The position numbers and the translations under genes were made by a program. A stretch of 64,000 bases of DNA from Stratiolaelaps scimitus (taxonomy: Eukaryota > Arthropoda > Arachnida > Mesostigmata > Laelapidae): NCBI GenBank assembly GCA_019614645.1, contig JABWDB010000009.1, forward strand, positions 806,001-870,000. The letters are read 5' to 3'. Shown here piece by piece: positions 50,398 through 61,799 of this stretch; position 1 is the stretch's first letter, and each line of letters starts with the position of its first letter. Under the pieces are notes generated by a model. It made no database searches and was not told the origin of the DNA. It saw nothing but the letters and a program-made list of their open reading frames with translations.

Positions 50398-51211
50398 ATT
50401 GTCACACTCTCTCAATCGCTGGTGGCTCGTTGCCGTGTCGTCTATCGCCACACATTCGTTTTGCTTATTCAGTTTGCCGACAGCGACTTTTTCTCGCACC
50501 GCTATCGATATCAATACTACAACGATGTCGTGTCCTCGTCCCTGTCGTCAGCGTCATCATCTTCGTCTTCGTTGTCCTTCCTCGACGGCCACGATCGTCG
50601 CCGTTGTCGTCAAAGCGTTTGTCCACCACTTGAATCGAGGGAGCGATCGGGCTCGCCCTGGCCTCCTTTACAGGATCCGACGCCATGTGATCCGTCCGTG
50701 CCGGATCTCTCGTAGCCATCGACAAGCGGAACAGGGCGAGAGAATACACCGGCCGACGCTGACCGGCCTCAAGGGCGGTAGCGTTCGAGCGCAACATCGG
50801 GCGACAAGCGAATTTGCGCGCGCTGATCCGCCTGCACCGCCGTCGAGCGTGAGTTCTTCGTCGGCACGGGTTCCCCTCGCTGCTCGCTTGCTTCGTCGGC
50901 TGGACCCCGGCTAACGGCTGGTGGCGTCGTTGTTGTTGTCAATTGGAATAGTGAAGAGGAACGACTCGTAGACAGACAGCGAACGAGGGGAGAGAGACAG
51001 AGAGAGAGATATATAGACGTGGACACGCAATCTAATATCTCATTCTTGCCGTGTAAATATTTGCTTTGCTTTCCAATATCTCAGATGAGTAGCAGCATTG
51101 AACTATATAGTACAGGGAACAGTGGGGTAGGTAATACGCGCAGTGATGCGCACGGTGAGGGCGGCGTCTGACCTGCGGGAGTGAGGTAAAACAAAAAAAA
51201 TGTAGACCCAC

Positions 51212-51234
51212 TATATATATATATATATATATAT
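51212..51234. repeat. (AT)n microsatellite
   Basis: About 11 AT units. Confidence 0.94.
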
Positions 51235-51308
51235 GTCTGCATATGTATGCCACTGTATGGGCTAAATGCATACAAGCCTCAATAAGATTAGTAAACTAAA
51301 CAATTTCC

Positions 51309-51334
51309 AGCTGACTCTAGGCCAACATTTACCG
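51309..51334. repeat. Short dispersed repeat (copy B)
   Basis: AGCTGACTCTAGGCCAACAT and the following bases match the block at 30,345-30,370 apart from a few changes. Here the hairpin arm is damaged. Confidence 0.5.
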
Positions 51335-52901
51335 TCCACAGGATCGCTTCTTCATCAATAGCATTGCTGTTAGGACTTGAGGAGCCGAATGACTGTTTGA
51401 TCGTTGTTGTTGTTGTAGGCGGCGGCAGCATCGAAGAGATAAAAAGACAACATACAGTCTATGCATCGAACATAGAAGAATTACAATATTTATATCGGCC
51501 TCAATGCTCTCGCTGCGTTGGTCAAGTGACGTCATTCATGTGTTCATTTGCCGGCTTTCAGATCTCATTCCAGCCCGTAATTGCCGATCGGATCCGAGAT
51601 CAGGTCTGCCGCCCTCGCAACAGAGATGATTGAGCCGCATCACACGGCTTAGCCACAGACGACAACTTTCAAGGTGAAATCGACATAATCTAGAAGAATG
51701 CTATTGCACACAGGTCTGTTCGAGTGACGTGACATCACTGACGTATCACACCGTTGAATTGAGCAAAGCGGGGGCCGCAAGCTTTACCTGGCTCGTTCTG
51801 TTAATCTATCGGAGTCGTAGAGCGCATTGAACTTATTAGTGCGCAAGTGTGACCGCCGCCAGCGCAGGAAATGGCCACGCCACCGTATACGGTATGGAAA
51901 ACGCTGTTATATAAATCATGTCAGTCGAATCCCGTCTTGCCGTGGGCGATGCTGTGGCGGACCTCTCAGGGCAAGATTGAGTTCTTCCGGCGCAGAAGTG
52001 CACCGCCCAGTAGTCGACGCTGTCTATTTGCTCTTCGCTTGCATGGGTTTCCTGCGCCTTCACCAGATGCTGCTTAGCCTAGCTGATTGATGCCTTCGTT
52101 CAGCTTCCGACCTGAAACCTCCCGCCTCCAGCACCATTGAGTTCACGAAACTGCAAAAGACGGATTGTTCGTTATGTTATCGACGCCAAATCGGTATTGG
52201 GCTGTCCCCGAATCCTACACCTGTCTAGAGCTGTCGCCCAGTTCCTTGTTGTCCTGTTCTTGCTATCCATTCGAATGGCACATATGTACCAGGCTACTAG
52301 CGTTGAATGATGGCATGTGTAATGGATTAGGTATCAACAGGCTACATATAATGTGTAAATACGTTGATTAGAACCAGTCATATGCTCCAATTCCAGCCGT
52401 CAGTGATATATCACAATATATATATATACATATATTTATCTCGGTCTGACACTCTGTCCCCAATGTTGTTACTGGTTAGGTTGATCAGCGGTTCACCTGC
52501 TCAGCGTTGGTATGTGGTATATGGCAGTAGACAAATTCTTGGTATGAGATCTTGACGAATGCAGTCCTTTGCGTTGGCGAATTCGCATGTTAAAGCAAGG
52601 TACGCACGGTTTAGTTCGTTCCTAAGACTATATAAGAACGAGTTATTTTAAGAAAGTTCTCTATCATGCTGCATGAACTGGGAAAGGTTGATGAACCACA
52701 TACTACACTTGAATACCACTCCGCGGGCAGGGAAAAGCGACCATCATTCAAAAAATCATCTGTAGGCGCTGACAGCTTCATCCTTTACAGAAATCAAGAC
52801 ACCTCAGATGTCACTGCCTCAGTAATCGTTCATCTGATAGTTCACAGACATACGCCCAATAATTATATAGAGTCTTGTACATTGCCCTCGCCTTCAGAGA
52901 T

Positions 52902-52927
52902 AAATATATATATATATATGTATATAT
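52902..52927. repeat. (AT)n microsatellite
   Basis: About nine AT units, then GT, then three more. Confidence 0.93.
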
Positions 52928-53559
52928 AAATTACAAATGTTGCTATGTAAATTATACCAGAACCTTCTTTCTCATAAGGTCACAGCAGGTGTGAACACAC
53001 ATCGGATAAAATTGACCACAGCGCTTGTACAACAGAACAAGGGACGTTATTGTCACTCTGCAATCAAGTCTAACTTTCACCGTTCGTGGTCTGCTGAGCA
53101 CTGAAGTTTTAGGCCTAGTATCCAAAGGACCCAGTATCTGAGAGGTACTAAGATAATAGATACGCTACACAATGGACGAGCAACAGGCCACTTCTCCTCA
53201 ATGCACCTTTACAAAAGTTCGTATAGCCAATCAAGATGAAAAGAACCAGATGTAACCTTAAAACGATGTATCGATAGACACCCGTAGAGGAGCGTCCCAC
53301 CTGGGTCTCCATTATTACTTGCGTTCTATTGCTTATTCAATTAGCAAGCGTACGAACTGGTGCATGAAGATGCCCGAAATTTCGTCGAGTAACTACAAAG
53401 CTAAGCATTACGAAATGTGGTGAAATGCGTTCGATAAATGTACGCAATGCGAGTGCGCTATCGTTGTTATTTGGCAAATTCGAAACAAACTTGTTATAAA
53501 TGCAAGCGAAAAATTTAGAATCTTTTTTCTCACGAAAATATGTTTCAACCAGCTGCCCG

Positions 53560-53647
53560 CCTTATACAACTACAACAACTGTTTTTCAAGCTGACCCTCA
53601 GCTGTTCCCCAATCTGACAGGCCTCAGCTCTTAACCTTATACAACTA
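53560..53647 (+). repeat. Ty3/gypsy-like protease fragment (copy 2) with flanking direct repeats
   Basis: A 62-base core (53,573-53,634) contains TTTTTCAAGCTGACCCTCAG, CTGTTCCCC and TCTGACAGGCCTCAGCTCTT, nearly identical to the copies at 55.23 and 55.35 kb. CCTTATACAACTA (13 bases) lies exactly on both sides (53,560-53,572 and 53,635-53,647). The frame reads ADPQLFPNLTGLSS, the start of a gypsy-type protease, without the catalytic site. The flanking repeats could be a target-site duplication or a small tandem duplication whose right member belongs to the element. AGCTGACCCTCAGCT is also a perfect hairpin. Confidence 0.6.
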
Positions 53648-54429
53648 GCGAATAGTACGAATCACTAATATAAGGACATGCTCAGGTCAGAATAAGGTGA
53701 TCGATAAGGTTACATTTGAATCTCAGCGAAATGGAGGCACGATAAAACCTCGCGGCAGGTCTTCGCGCACCCTACATATTGTGATCGTGCACGAGCACAG
53801 GTGGCTGAGATGAATCCAACAACCTTCAGCTGGGATAATGCTCTGAAATACACATTACTTGTGTCTCTCTTGCCGCGTATACAGCTTGCTATATTCTGCT
53901 TGCATTTGCCGAATCGATTGGCAATATATTGCTGTTGCTTAGCGACACCCTTGCGAATATAATTTGTCATTTCGATTGAATGAATATATCTAAAGGGTGT
54001 TTATGTGTTATATCCTTCAATGGGCATCCAATATCTACAAGACCGCGCATAGGACGACTGGCATGTCACTTCGTTTCAAGGGCATTGAAGCTGTTGAAGC
54101 TTGCTCTGGCCCGGCAATAGACAGACCAGCTCGTAATAGGCTTCAACACTCCCTTTCATCACGACCGCTCACACCGCTGCTGTGCGGCCAATATGTACCA
54201 CATGCTTGCGGCAATTATGCCATCGTATATGACATCTTCTATTCCAGACATATATGGCATTTCTGCATGAGCCAAACGCATCCATAGTATGTTGACATGG
54301 TACAGGACAGAAACCCATCGACTTGCACCGATGCTTGAAGCAATTTCTAATCTTTCTTTTGCTTGAAACAGACCTCGTATTGTTAACTGTTCTAACCTAC
54401 GTCACTAGGCGCTTGGCTATTTTCCATGT

Positions 54430-54477
54430 TTTATGATACTGTGATGCATGGGTCATCATGCACCACACTATCATAAA
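54430..54477. repeat. Long foldback hairpin
   Basis: Two 21-base arms (54,430-54,450 and 54,457-54,477) pair at 19 of 21 positions around the six-base loop GGTCAT. The left arm is TTTATGATACTGTGATGCAT plus G. No TA or other duplication flanks it clearly. It could be a miniature foldback element or the stem of a small RNA. The loop is shorter and the stem shorter than in typical microRNA precursors. Confidence 0.75.
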
Positions 54478-55220
54478 CCAACGTCCCAACGTGATACCAT
54501 TTTCATTGGATAGTTCTGAACGAGTCAGTCACCGATTGGCCCTCTCGTGACGGTGATTTCCCCTCGTGTTTCTCTTAATCTATAGCGGGTTTTTAGTGCG
54601 GGCTTCCTTTCCTAATGAATAACTTACTAGATAATCAAATTAATCATGTATCCCCCCCAATACGCAATCACAGCCGATCAAACATGTTCTGAGGGTGAGC
54701 GTCGCGAGCACATCTGCCGCTCGAGTCCGTGATGCGGCCACTGCATACGGCTTCACTTGGTTTTATCTATTTCGCGCATGCGGATATTTTATTATAGTCT
54801 ATGCGCTCGCACCAATCCCGAATGTTTTCTTTGCCCGGAGGGAATCAAAAGAATTAGTTTGGCGCAACTATTATGCACGACCCTCCCGAGCTGGAATCAC
54901 GTCGTCTTCGTCAAGGGAATATAATTATAATTAGTTAAAATACAGCTGGGTTGCACACTCCACACAAGAGAACGCTGTGTACCAAGCGCGTATCCCTAAA
55001 CCCGATCCATGTTCTCAACGGAAACACTTGCTGGTGACCCATCTCTAGTCTAAAATCGGTTGTTATTCGTAAATATCGAAGGTACTCCTGTACCGAGCTA
55101 CTACACCGTCTATATTAATGATCTATGATGCCCTTCGTAATTAGTTCACCTATGTGCGCACGGAGTGATGAGATAGTTTAGTAGCGTAATTACAAGTGGT
55201 TGGGCGTACTTTTGCCTTCC

Positions 55221-55331
55221 GCAATTCATATATTTTTTTTTTCGAGCTGACCCTCAGCTGTTTCCCCTATCTGACAAGCCTCAGCTCTTAACCTTTAGGT
55301 ATTACTATGAGGACCTGTCGGAGCCACCTTT
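55221..55331 (+). repeat. Ty3/gypsy-like protease fragment (copy 3)
   Basis: It begins with GCAATTCATATAT and ten T, then the core AGCTGACCCTCAGCTGTTTC and ends in GAGCCACCTTT. The frame reads ADPQLFPLSDKPQLLTF and then DLSEPPL, matching the gypsy protease strands around the catalytic site, although D-T-G is not readable. It aligns along its whole length with the 13.54 kb copy. It is followed immediately by another GCAATTCATATAT plus ten T and the next copy, so the unit is partly tandem. Confidence 0.6.
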
Positions 55332-56065
55332 GCAATTCATATATTTTTTTTTTCAAGCTGACCTTCAACTGTTCCCCTATCTGACAGGCCTGCAATTCAT
55401 ATATTGTCGTCCATTAAGTGCTCCTATAGTAGTAGAAATGCAATTCGCCTCCAGCTCATCATGTGTATCAGACTTATGCGGAATCTGCGGATTAATAATC
55501 AGAGCAATTTTTCTTCTCCTCCGTGAAGAAAGCATGCGCTGCAAAGGGTGTGTACGTCACACGGCGTCTTCGAGGTTCGTCAGCCAGACACGATCCAATT
55601 AGCAATGCGTTTCTCTGGCAAGAAGTATCCTGGTCAATATCACTCCGTGGCATTGGCATCAATACCCTTGAAGCAACACCAACATATTCCGAGACTTTCA
55701 TGAGAGGCCATTGTGCGCGACGACCACCCGCCTGCTACTACTTAATGGATAAGTGACGCTTTTACGTATTGCTTGCCCTTCGCGTAGATTTTTCTAAAGG
55801 CGTTTATCCCATAAAATAATACTCACATAGCATATGAGTGACTCACGTCTAACTGCACACATGCTGGCGGCCATATATCTACAGCATTTTTTTGGACATA
55901 GACAATATATTGGTATTTGGATGCAGTGCTATTCTCATTTCTCAATAGATCGTCCGTGGTTGCAGCAGCTGAACGAGGCCCCGGTCCACTCGAGGACATA
56001 ATCGCTTGCTTCACAAGTAGAAATCGAAATGAGACCGGTCGCGGACGCTGGCTGGGCCACACGAG
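55332..56065 (+). pseudogene. Ty3/gypsy pol remnant: protease, linker and start of reverse transcriptase
   Basis: After GCAATTCATATAT and ten T, the plus strand reads ADLQLFPYLTGLQF and continues IYCRPLSAPIVV where 'FLVDTGA.VSV+PP' is expected. Then comes MQFASSSSCVSDLCGICGLI with RAIF, matching the 'AANGS.I.TYG...L.L' linker of gypsy elements. After stops and frame changes, NEAPVHSRT and SLASQVEIEM appear at about 55,965-56,030, matching 'G.PVHSR.RRLA.....A..EF..M', which opens the reverse transcriptase. The piece at 55,330-55,602 is open for 90 codons. No catalytic residues of protease or polymerase survive. Order and spacing fit a gag-pol reading from protease to polymerase. The rest of the polymerase is not recognisable beyond 56.1 kb. 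Confidence 0.55.
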
Positions 56066-56854
56066 GAACTCTGTATGATGAGCCCGATTTCCTCACGGTG
56101 CATTTTTGGTCTCAGCCTTGTAGTGAACACCGCCATCTTTGTCTCTTGATTTTCTATCCCGTATCCGCGTGTTTTGTTCATGGGCTCCCGGGCAGCCAGT
56201 TGAGGGGCGTCGTTGGAAGAGGCTGTGGTTAGCAAGCACAATGCCGCATTACATCCACCGCTCCTATGGAGGGAACAATAATAATTATATATAGTACTTG
56301 TCTGGTGGCTCACAAGTGAGCCAGACGTGACTGATAGGAACAACTTCAAATGCAGGGAAATAGGTCCCCGCCCACCGGCTAATAATGGGTCATTTGCTGA
56401 GCGGCGGTCGGAATTGACTCAACGTACGAAACGCTATAGTCCTCGTGGCATGCGTGGGCTACCGTTAGTACCCGCTTGCATTTGCCAGCCATTGCAGTAA
56501 CTACTCGAGATCTAGAATTCTGCCCCTTTGTGTAATTATCTATGTTTGTGGGTAGCTGAGCAGGTATCGGGGTAGAGGAAGTATACAGGATCTATAAACG
56601 GCTCACCGTGTATGGGCCACCGATCTCAGGAGCAGTATCGTAGTATGATTATTAGAGCAAAAGCCCAGGCCGCAGCAGGACTTTACTCAGAGCCAATTTG
56701 TTCACAGGGTCAGTCACAGGAACAAATGAAACTGTTGGAAACCACCATGAAGCTGTCGGCCTGGACAATGGACGGGCCCTGCTGGCTAATCCAGCCTCTT
56801 TCATAACTCCGATACTGTACCAAGACTGCTTAGATATCGAAAAATAAATAAAAC

Positions 56855-56874
56855 ATATATATATATATATATAT
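56855..56874. repeat. (AT)n microsatellite
   Basis: About ten AT units. Confidence 0.94.
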
Positions 56875-58865
56875 GGTCATCCAAGTTGACATAGTAAACA
56901 TAGTACATTGTAACTGCATCGTAAGAATATGCCGCACTCGTCTACTCTAGCAGCAGCAGCAACCCTGAGAGTTACCGCTGACGCCGACGATTTGTAGTAT
57001 GCTGCGTTCGAGCGGGGCTCCGAGCCGCGATGTATACAATTGCGGGGTCGGTATTAGAAGCCGTCGCCTTCACAGCCATAGTTCTTGTTGTAGAACGTGA
57101 GCAGTTAGATTCCTCTCTCAGTGGCCAGCCGTTGCAACTACCGGGAGGTGGGGGTTTGTCCAGGCCAGACCTCGGCAGAGCGGAGCTATGGGAGCGCGAG
57201 ATTTCGAGAATGGTTGAGAGTCGCTTCTGGCCGCTAAGAGGAAGCAGGCCAGCGGCAAGCGAGCCATAAATGGCTAGTAATCGTAGTACTAGTAGTGGTA
57301 GTAGTATGGATGCCGCGGCGGCGATTGCGGCAAAAGAAGGTGTTAACCCATGTGTGTATGTGTGTGTGTTTACGCAGCTGAGGCAGGCAGCGATGTGGGA
57401 CTCAGAATAGCCTGGCCAAGCTGCCTGCTAGGCGTGGCCGCAGCTGTAGCAACGATGCCCTAGGGAGTCTCCGATGACTCTTACGGATCTCGCGCGACGG
57501 TCGGCGGAGAAGGCTACACCAGAAGTCGGCGGCACAGCCAGAGCACTTCTTCTCTTTTGGCGTTTGCCACATGCTCGCTGTACCACAGCCAGGCTGTGCT
57601 TCTATCATCACGCAAGGCTGACACACACGCACACAGATACGTACAGGGTACGGCGCCCGAACACGGTGATCGCCTCAGTTCACCTCGGCCCGCTTCAGTT
57701 GGGCATCCTAGCTGACCCTGAGATACAGCATGGAGCATGCGGCCGCACTGTAACCGTCATATACCCCCCGCGTATCGGGCCAACGCTGTTCTTGCCTATG
57801 GACGGCCCCGTCCACTGCCCCTCTTTTCCATGCCCTTTATAGCGCAGAGGTCGTATAACGACTAGGGAATAGACGGCCACGATCACATAGACCACACCAG
57901 CAAGGGCCATAGAGTCACTGGCACACATGCGCGCACACACGTAAACATACATAAAGCTTCTTCGGGACGACAAGCGGCCGCATAGACAACGAAAGGTAGG
58001 CAGACGATGGCCCCTTGCTAGTATTATTATAGTTCCTTGCGACTTCTTACCGGCTTAGAAATATGAGCTGACAAGCGAAACACCGCCTGGACAGGACGAC
58101 TAGCGGGTGTAAGCGGAGGACAGAACATAAGGACGAGGCGAGGTCCCCTGAACGGACGCGGACTATCTACCGTCTCACGATGCTGGTCGCCGCACCTTCT
58201 TGCCAGTTCTTTGTCTGCCTTTAGGCCTTGCTTCTTCTTGGTCCTGGTGGCCGCCATTGGGCGGGAGGGGTATTGGGACAGCGGAAGGCAGCTCTGGGAA
58301 AGAGCGGACGTTGCTCGTTTTGCTAAGGGCTCTACGGTTTAGCCTTAGCCACATACGCCAACAAGCAGCGGACGTCGTTAGCAACCTATGTTCATACACA
58401 GACACACACATCCGCACACGGACAGTATAGCGACAGCAGTGATAGAGGTCTAGAGGTACCCAATGCACGGACAATAGGCTCTTCTCAATACGCGAAGGCC
58501 TGGCAAGCAGCACGGAAGGACATACAGGGCCCGGGGAAGCCAGTAACGGCGGCGAGAGAGAATGACAACATGTATTAAATGTATTATCGCGAAACTGCTC
58601 TCAAGAGGAATTAACAATAGAGAAGTGTCTACCGAGTTGAGAAGTAAATATGAGTTTGGCAAGTATTGATTATTTATGCGTGTCGTGTGCTCGTCACTTC
58701 TGTGTTGATATGACGAAGTGATTGCGGAACTGTTGCTCGAAGTAGCACAATGATTGCGATTAGCAGTACTCGTCTGTGATTAAAATTTCTAACACGGATG
58801 ACAAAAACGCAAAGATCTACAAATGTTCTCATCTTTGTACTAGTCGCTTCGCTGCTCCCATCAGC

Positions 58866-58889
58866 TATATATATATATATATATATATA
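58866..58889. repeat. (AT)n microsatellite
   Basis: About 12 AT units. Confidence 0.94.
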
Positions 58890-60495
58890 ATTGGCTCATT
58901 CGTAACTTGACCGCGTAGAAAAGTCTGCTCCTAGCGAAATGGTCACTATTTAACTAATTCGTTAACATCAACAACAATTGTTTACGACGATGCCATGGAA
59001 AAGAGTTCGAGCCCAGCTTTACATAGACTCCTCTGCATCACCGGCGACACTGGAGAGTTTCCTCGAAATCTCACTCGTTCTCTTCTTGCATATCTTATTA
59101 TCATTGTTTATTAACTGTCGAATTAACTGATTGCGGCTAAAATCGACACAAGAATCGGCTCAGCCGGTTCTCATCGATACGTCTCATCAATTTACCATCA
59201 GATTCGTCAATCAACACATTGGTCTTCCTACGCGTTCACATTGATTTCCAGCTGTTGGAGACAAGCGTCTGTCACGTTTACAGGCGTTTCGGCGTTTACC
59301 ACAAAACGATACCGAATTTTCGGGAGAAAACGTTGTCTCCCGTGCGTCAATGAGATATATGTATTTGCTATGCATTCTGTGACAACCCACGTGTATAGCA
59401 TGTTCCGTTACTTGTGTAGTCAGGCTATATACATTTATAATATTATTATTACTACTACTACTCTTGTCCATTTTGCTTAATTCGAGTCGTTTTGATCGAG
59501 CCGGCTAGCCACTGCCACAAACGAGGACGAGTTAATCGAGAAAGAGCAGGACAACATTACAAGGCTGATGCAGCCATGACTGCGGCCGGACTACGCCTCC
59601 GGAGTCTGTCAGACTTCAGTGGACGGCCACGAGCACCCGTCTGATCCAGGCTTTACCATAATAAGAGACTGGATAAGACGATTGTTCGTTCAATCGCGGA
59701 ACGGGGTTTGTACGACTGTAGCTATGGATGACAGGTAGACCAGCTAAATCCAAGGTGATCAACGATGTTATTGAGGATTAGATGATTAACACAGTCAGAG
59801 GGCTCTTTGACCTTCGAGTCGGCAGTCATTCAACAGGACTAGCTGGGCAAACGCAACATCATGGTTCGAATAGCAGGCCTTGGGATGTTTTGCTTTAAGT
59901 ACGTATTTATCTAATGAATGATTTACGAGCCGGCGTGCAGTTCAGCAGAAAAAAAAACGCACAGCGATTAGACAGCTATTTATCTGTTCGTTCGCTAGCT
60001 ACTGTCAGCATACGGATCCTAACAGACCCCTCAGGGAGTTATCTAGATTAAAGCACTGCTTAGTCAAACCCGGACCACAGTACCAGGTTCATTCGTATCA
60101 GTGCGTTGTTACAGATCACAAAACGAAAACAACGCGTACATTATTTTTTGATGGGAATGAAACGGATGCAACTATTGTCATTGCTCCAGTAATAAACTGC
60201 ATTAAAATAGAATAATAAAAACATGTATATGCATTACATACGTATGTATGTATTACGTAAGCAATTTAGCCGAGGTGTGTGTGTGTAATCATTTCTTGTT
60301 TGTATGGCTTGTATTGTCATTGTCGGTTGTATATTTAGGTCGTGCACACTTGTACGGGCTGCCGGTGCATCACAGATGGAAGATGAATGGTCAGTGCACA
60401 TTGGTAGATAGCTATTCCTAAATTTTTTTTGCCACATTGTTCGGCTGTGGTACAGTATAAAAACGGTGTATCTCACCTAGCACATTTACTTTACA

Positions 60496-60499
60496 CATA

Positions 60500-60531
<32 letters not shown>
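60496..60531. repeat. (AT)n microsatellite
   Basis: About 17 AT units with one GT interruption near the left end. Confidence 0.95.
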
Positions 60532-61195
60532 CACTACCGCGTGTTACCGTATCAGATGGGAAAGCTGCGGCTGACGTGGTTGCTTGGTCTTAAATACATC
60601 ACCATGGCATAGTATGAAGAAAACCTTTTTATCTCGCCTTGGTTAGCCCAGCAAAGCTGTTGGTACTGTTCACCCCTCCCCCACACCAAACAGTGCGACT
60701 GCGACTATATACGCAATCAGCGGACGAGCGTACTTTGCTTGCTTCGAATACGATTCGTCAGCTTCTTTTCTCTCATTCCATTCAACAGCACGCACGCTAC
60801 AGTTGTTTCATTCAAATGGAGTGGCCGATGTATTCAGTTACCCTCCTTCATTGTTTCACTGGTTCATATGACGATGTACTTTGGCGTTTACAACGTTTGC
60901 AGATCACGGACCAAGTCACTCATGCATTGAACGGTCGAATGCAGCCGTATGTTATGCTCTGTAAGCTTACCTTGTCGGCCGTATTGACTGTTCTCATTAG
61001 AATGAGGACGTAAGTCTATCTCGTAATGTCATCTGTTAGATGACAACAGCCTAACCGAGGCTTCAACCGCGTTTGGAACTTCGTTTTCATACCGAGGAGT
61101 TGATTTCGCTATTGCTGAAGTGCTTCTTTCTATTTCGGAGCCTACTTTTTCCTATACTCTCAACGCACGTAACTTTCTCGGCCTTCATATATAAA

Positions 61196-61620
61196 TTAGG
61201 TTGAAAAATAATGAGACCCTATTGTCTTGCGCCGAATTTTTATTCTTGGCCGGTTTGAATTCAAATTTGGCGGGTAGTGAGACGCATCAATTAGCAAGCA
61301 GGCGGCGCGAAAGCCGATAGCATTCGGCTTTCGTTGGGCGTTCGAAATGGCAACCGCCGGAGCAGATCCCTCAGACTTGCATTTTCACAAGAAAAGTGTC
61401 TGGTTTATATTTCAAAAGAAGGAATGTCTAGCTGAAATCCATCAAAGGTTGGTTAGCGTGCGCGGCCATAATGCCCTGAATCGACGACAGGTGTGCCGTT
61501 GGTGTGCGCCGTTTAGGTAAGGCTGCTGGGACATTAGTAAACATCGAGGGCGCCCACCCCGCAATTCAGCGATTTAGCGTTTTTTGGTCGGTTTCAATGG
61601 AAAATTGCAGGTCCAAGAAA
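61196..61620 (+). mobile_element. Second mariner-family element, 5' part
   Basis: A mariner-type left terminal repeat starts at 61,196 next to AT-rich sequence: TTAGGTTGAAAAATAATGAG, continuing ACCCTATTG. About 150 bases inside, an ATG at 61,347 opens the transposase N-terminus. The terminal repeat and protein differ from those of the element at 5.9 kb, so this is a different mariner lineage. No catalytic core and no right terminal repeat are recognisable within the next kilobase. An 83-codon frame at 61,504-61,755 follows but has no mariner motif. Confidence 0.75.
61347..61520 (+). pseudogene. Mariner transposase N-terminal domain, fragment
   Basis: An ATG frame of 57 codons ends at TAA at 61,518. 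Residues about 19-56 (KSVWFIFQKKECLAEIHQRL and onward, with GHNALNRRQVCRWCAPFR) match the first helix-turn-helix of mariner transposases, with the pattern 'AEI...L...YG...LSR.QV..W...F..G'. Past the stop the expected 'GR' and 'D..RPGRP' continue weakly as a reading containing KHRGRPP. AGGTAAGG at the stop also resembles a splice donor, but mariner genes usually lack introns, so decay is the simpler reading. The catalytic domain is absent. Confidence 0.72.
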
Positions 61621-61799
61621 ATTTATTTTCAGTCTATGATACATGTGACTATGATGATTCCCACTCCTGTCAACATTTTGCTTGACAGCTCTCGTAGTTT
61701 TACATTTTTAGGATCGAAGGCGAAGTCTAAGAAGGATTTAATCTGTTTTATCTAAAGGATTATATTTTTTTGGTTGCGCGTGACACAAAATAAATTCTC

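Larger units (their letters stand above)
49190..53550. other. Non-coding stretch, no recognised gene
   Basis: No recognisable gene. A 140-codon plus-strand frame at 49,759-50,181 and frames up to 171 codons at 50.4-50.9 kb show no domain; the latter lie in a GC-rich stretch where three frames are open together. (AT)n tracts lie at 50.36, 51.21 and 52.90 kb. From 52.93 to 53.55 kb there is almost no open frame in any direction. Confidence 0.5.
56070..61190. other. Non-coding stretch, no recognised gene
   Basis: No recognised gene. GC-rich sequence at 57.0-58.5 kb includes a short ATG frame at 57,271 opening with a Ser-rich and Ala-rich stretch, too short and simple to call. (AT)n tracts occur at 56.86, 58.87 and 60.50 kb. 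The 124-codon plus-strand frame at 60,639-61,013 has no recognisable domain. Confidence 0.5.

Noticed and set aside
50399..50914. 171-codon plus-strand frame in a CT/GT-rich stretch
   Set aside because: Three overlapping frames are open because of biased composition; the translations are Ser/Arg repeats.
57271..57411. Short ATG frame opening MASNRSTSSGSSMDAAAAIA
   Set aside because: Low-complexity Ser/Ala start followed by a GT-repeat translation. No donor site or homology to support a first exon.
59850..59880. GGTTCGAAT as a tRNA T-loop
   Set aside because: No A-box at a suitable distance and no pairing arms.
59560..59900. Possible Tc1-type helix-turn-helix (GRPAKSKVINDVIED)
   Set aside because: The match is one short block, with no consistent neighbours in any frame.
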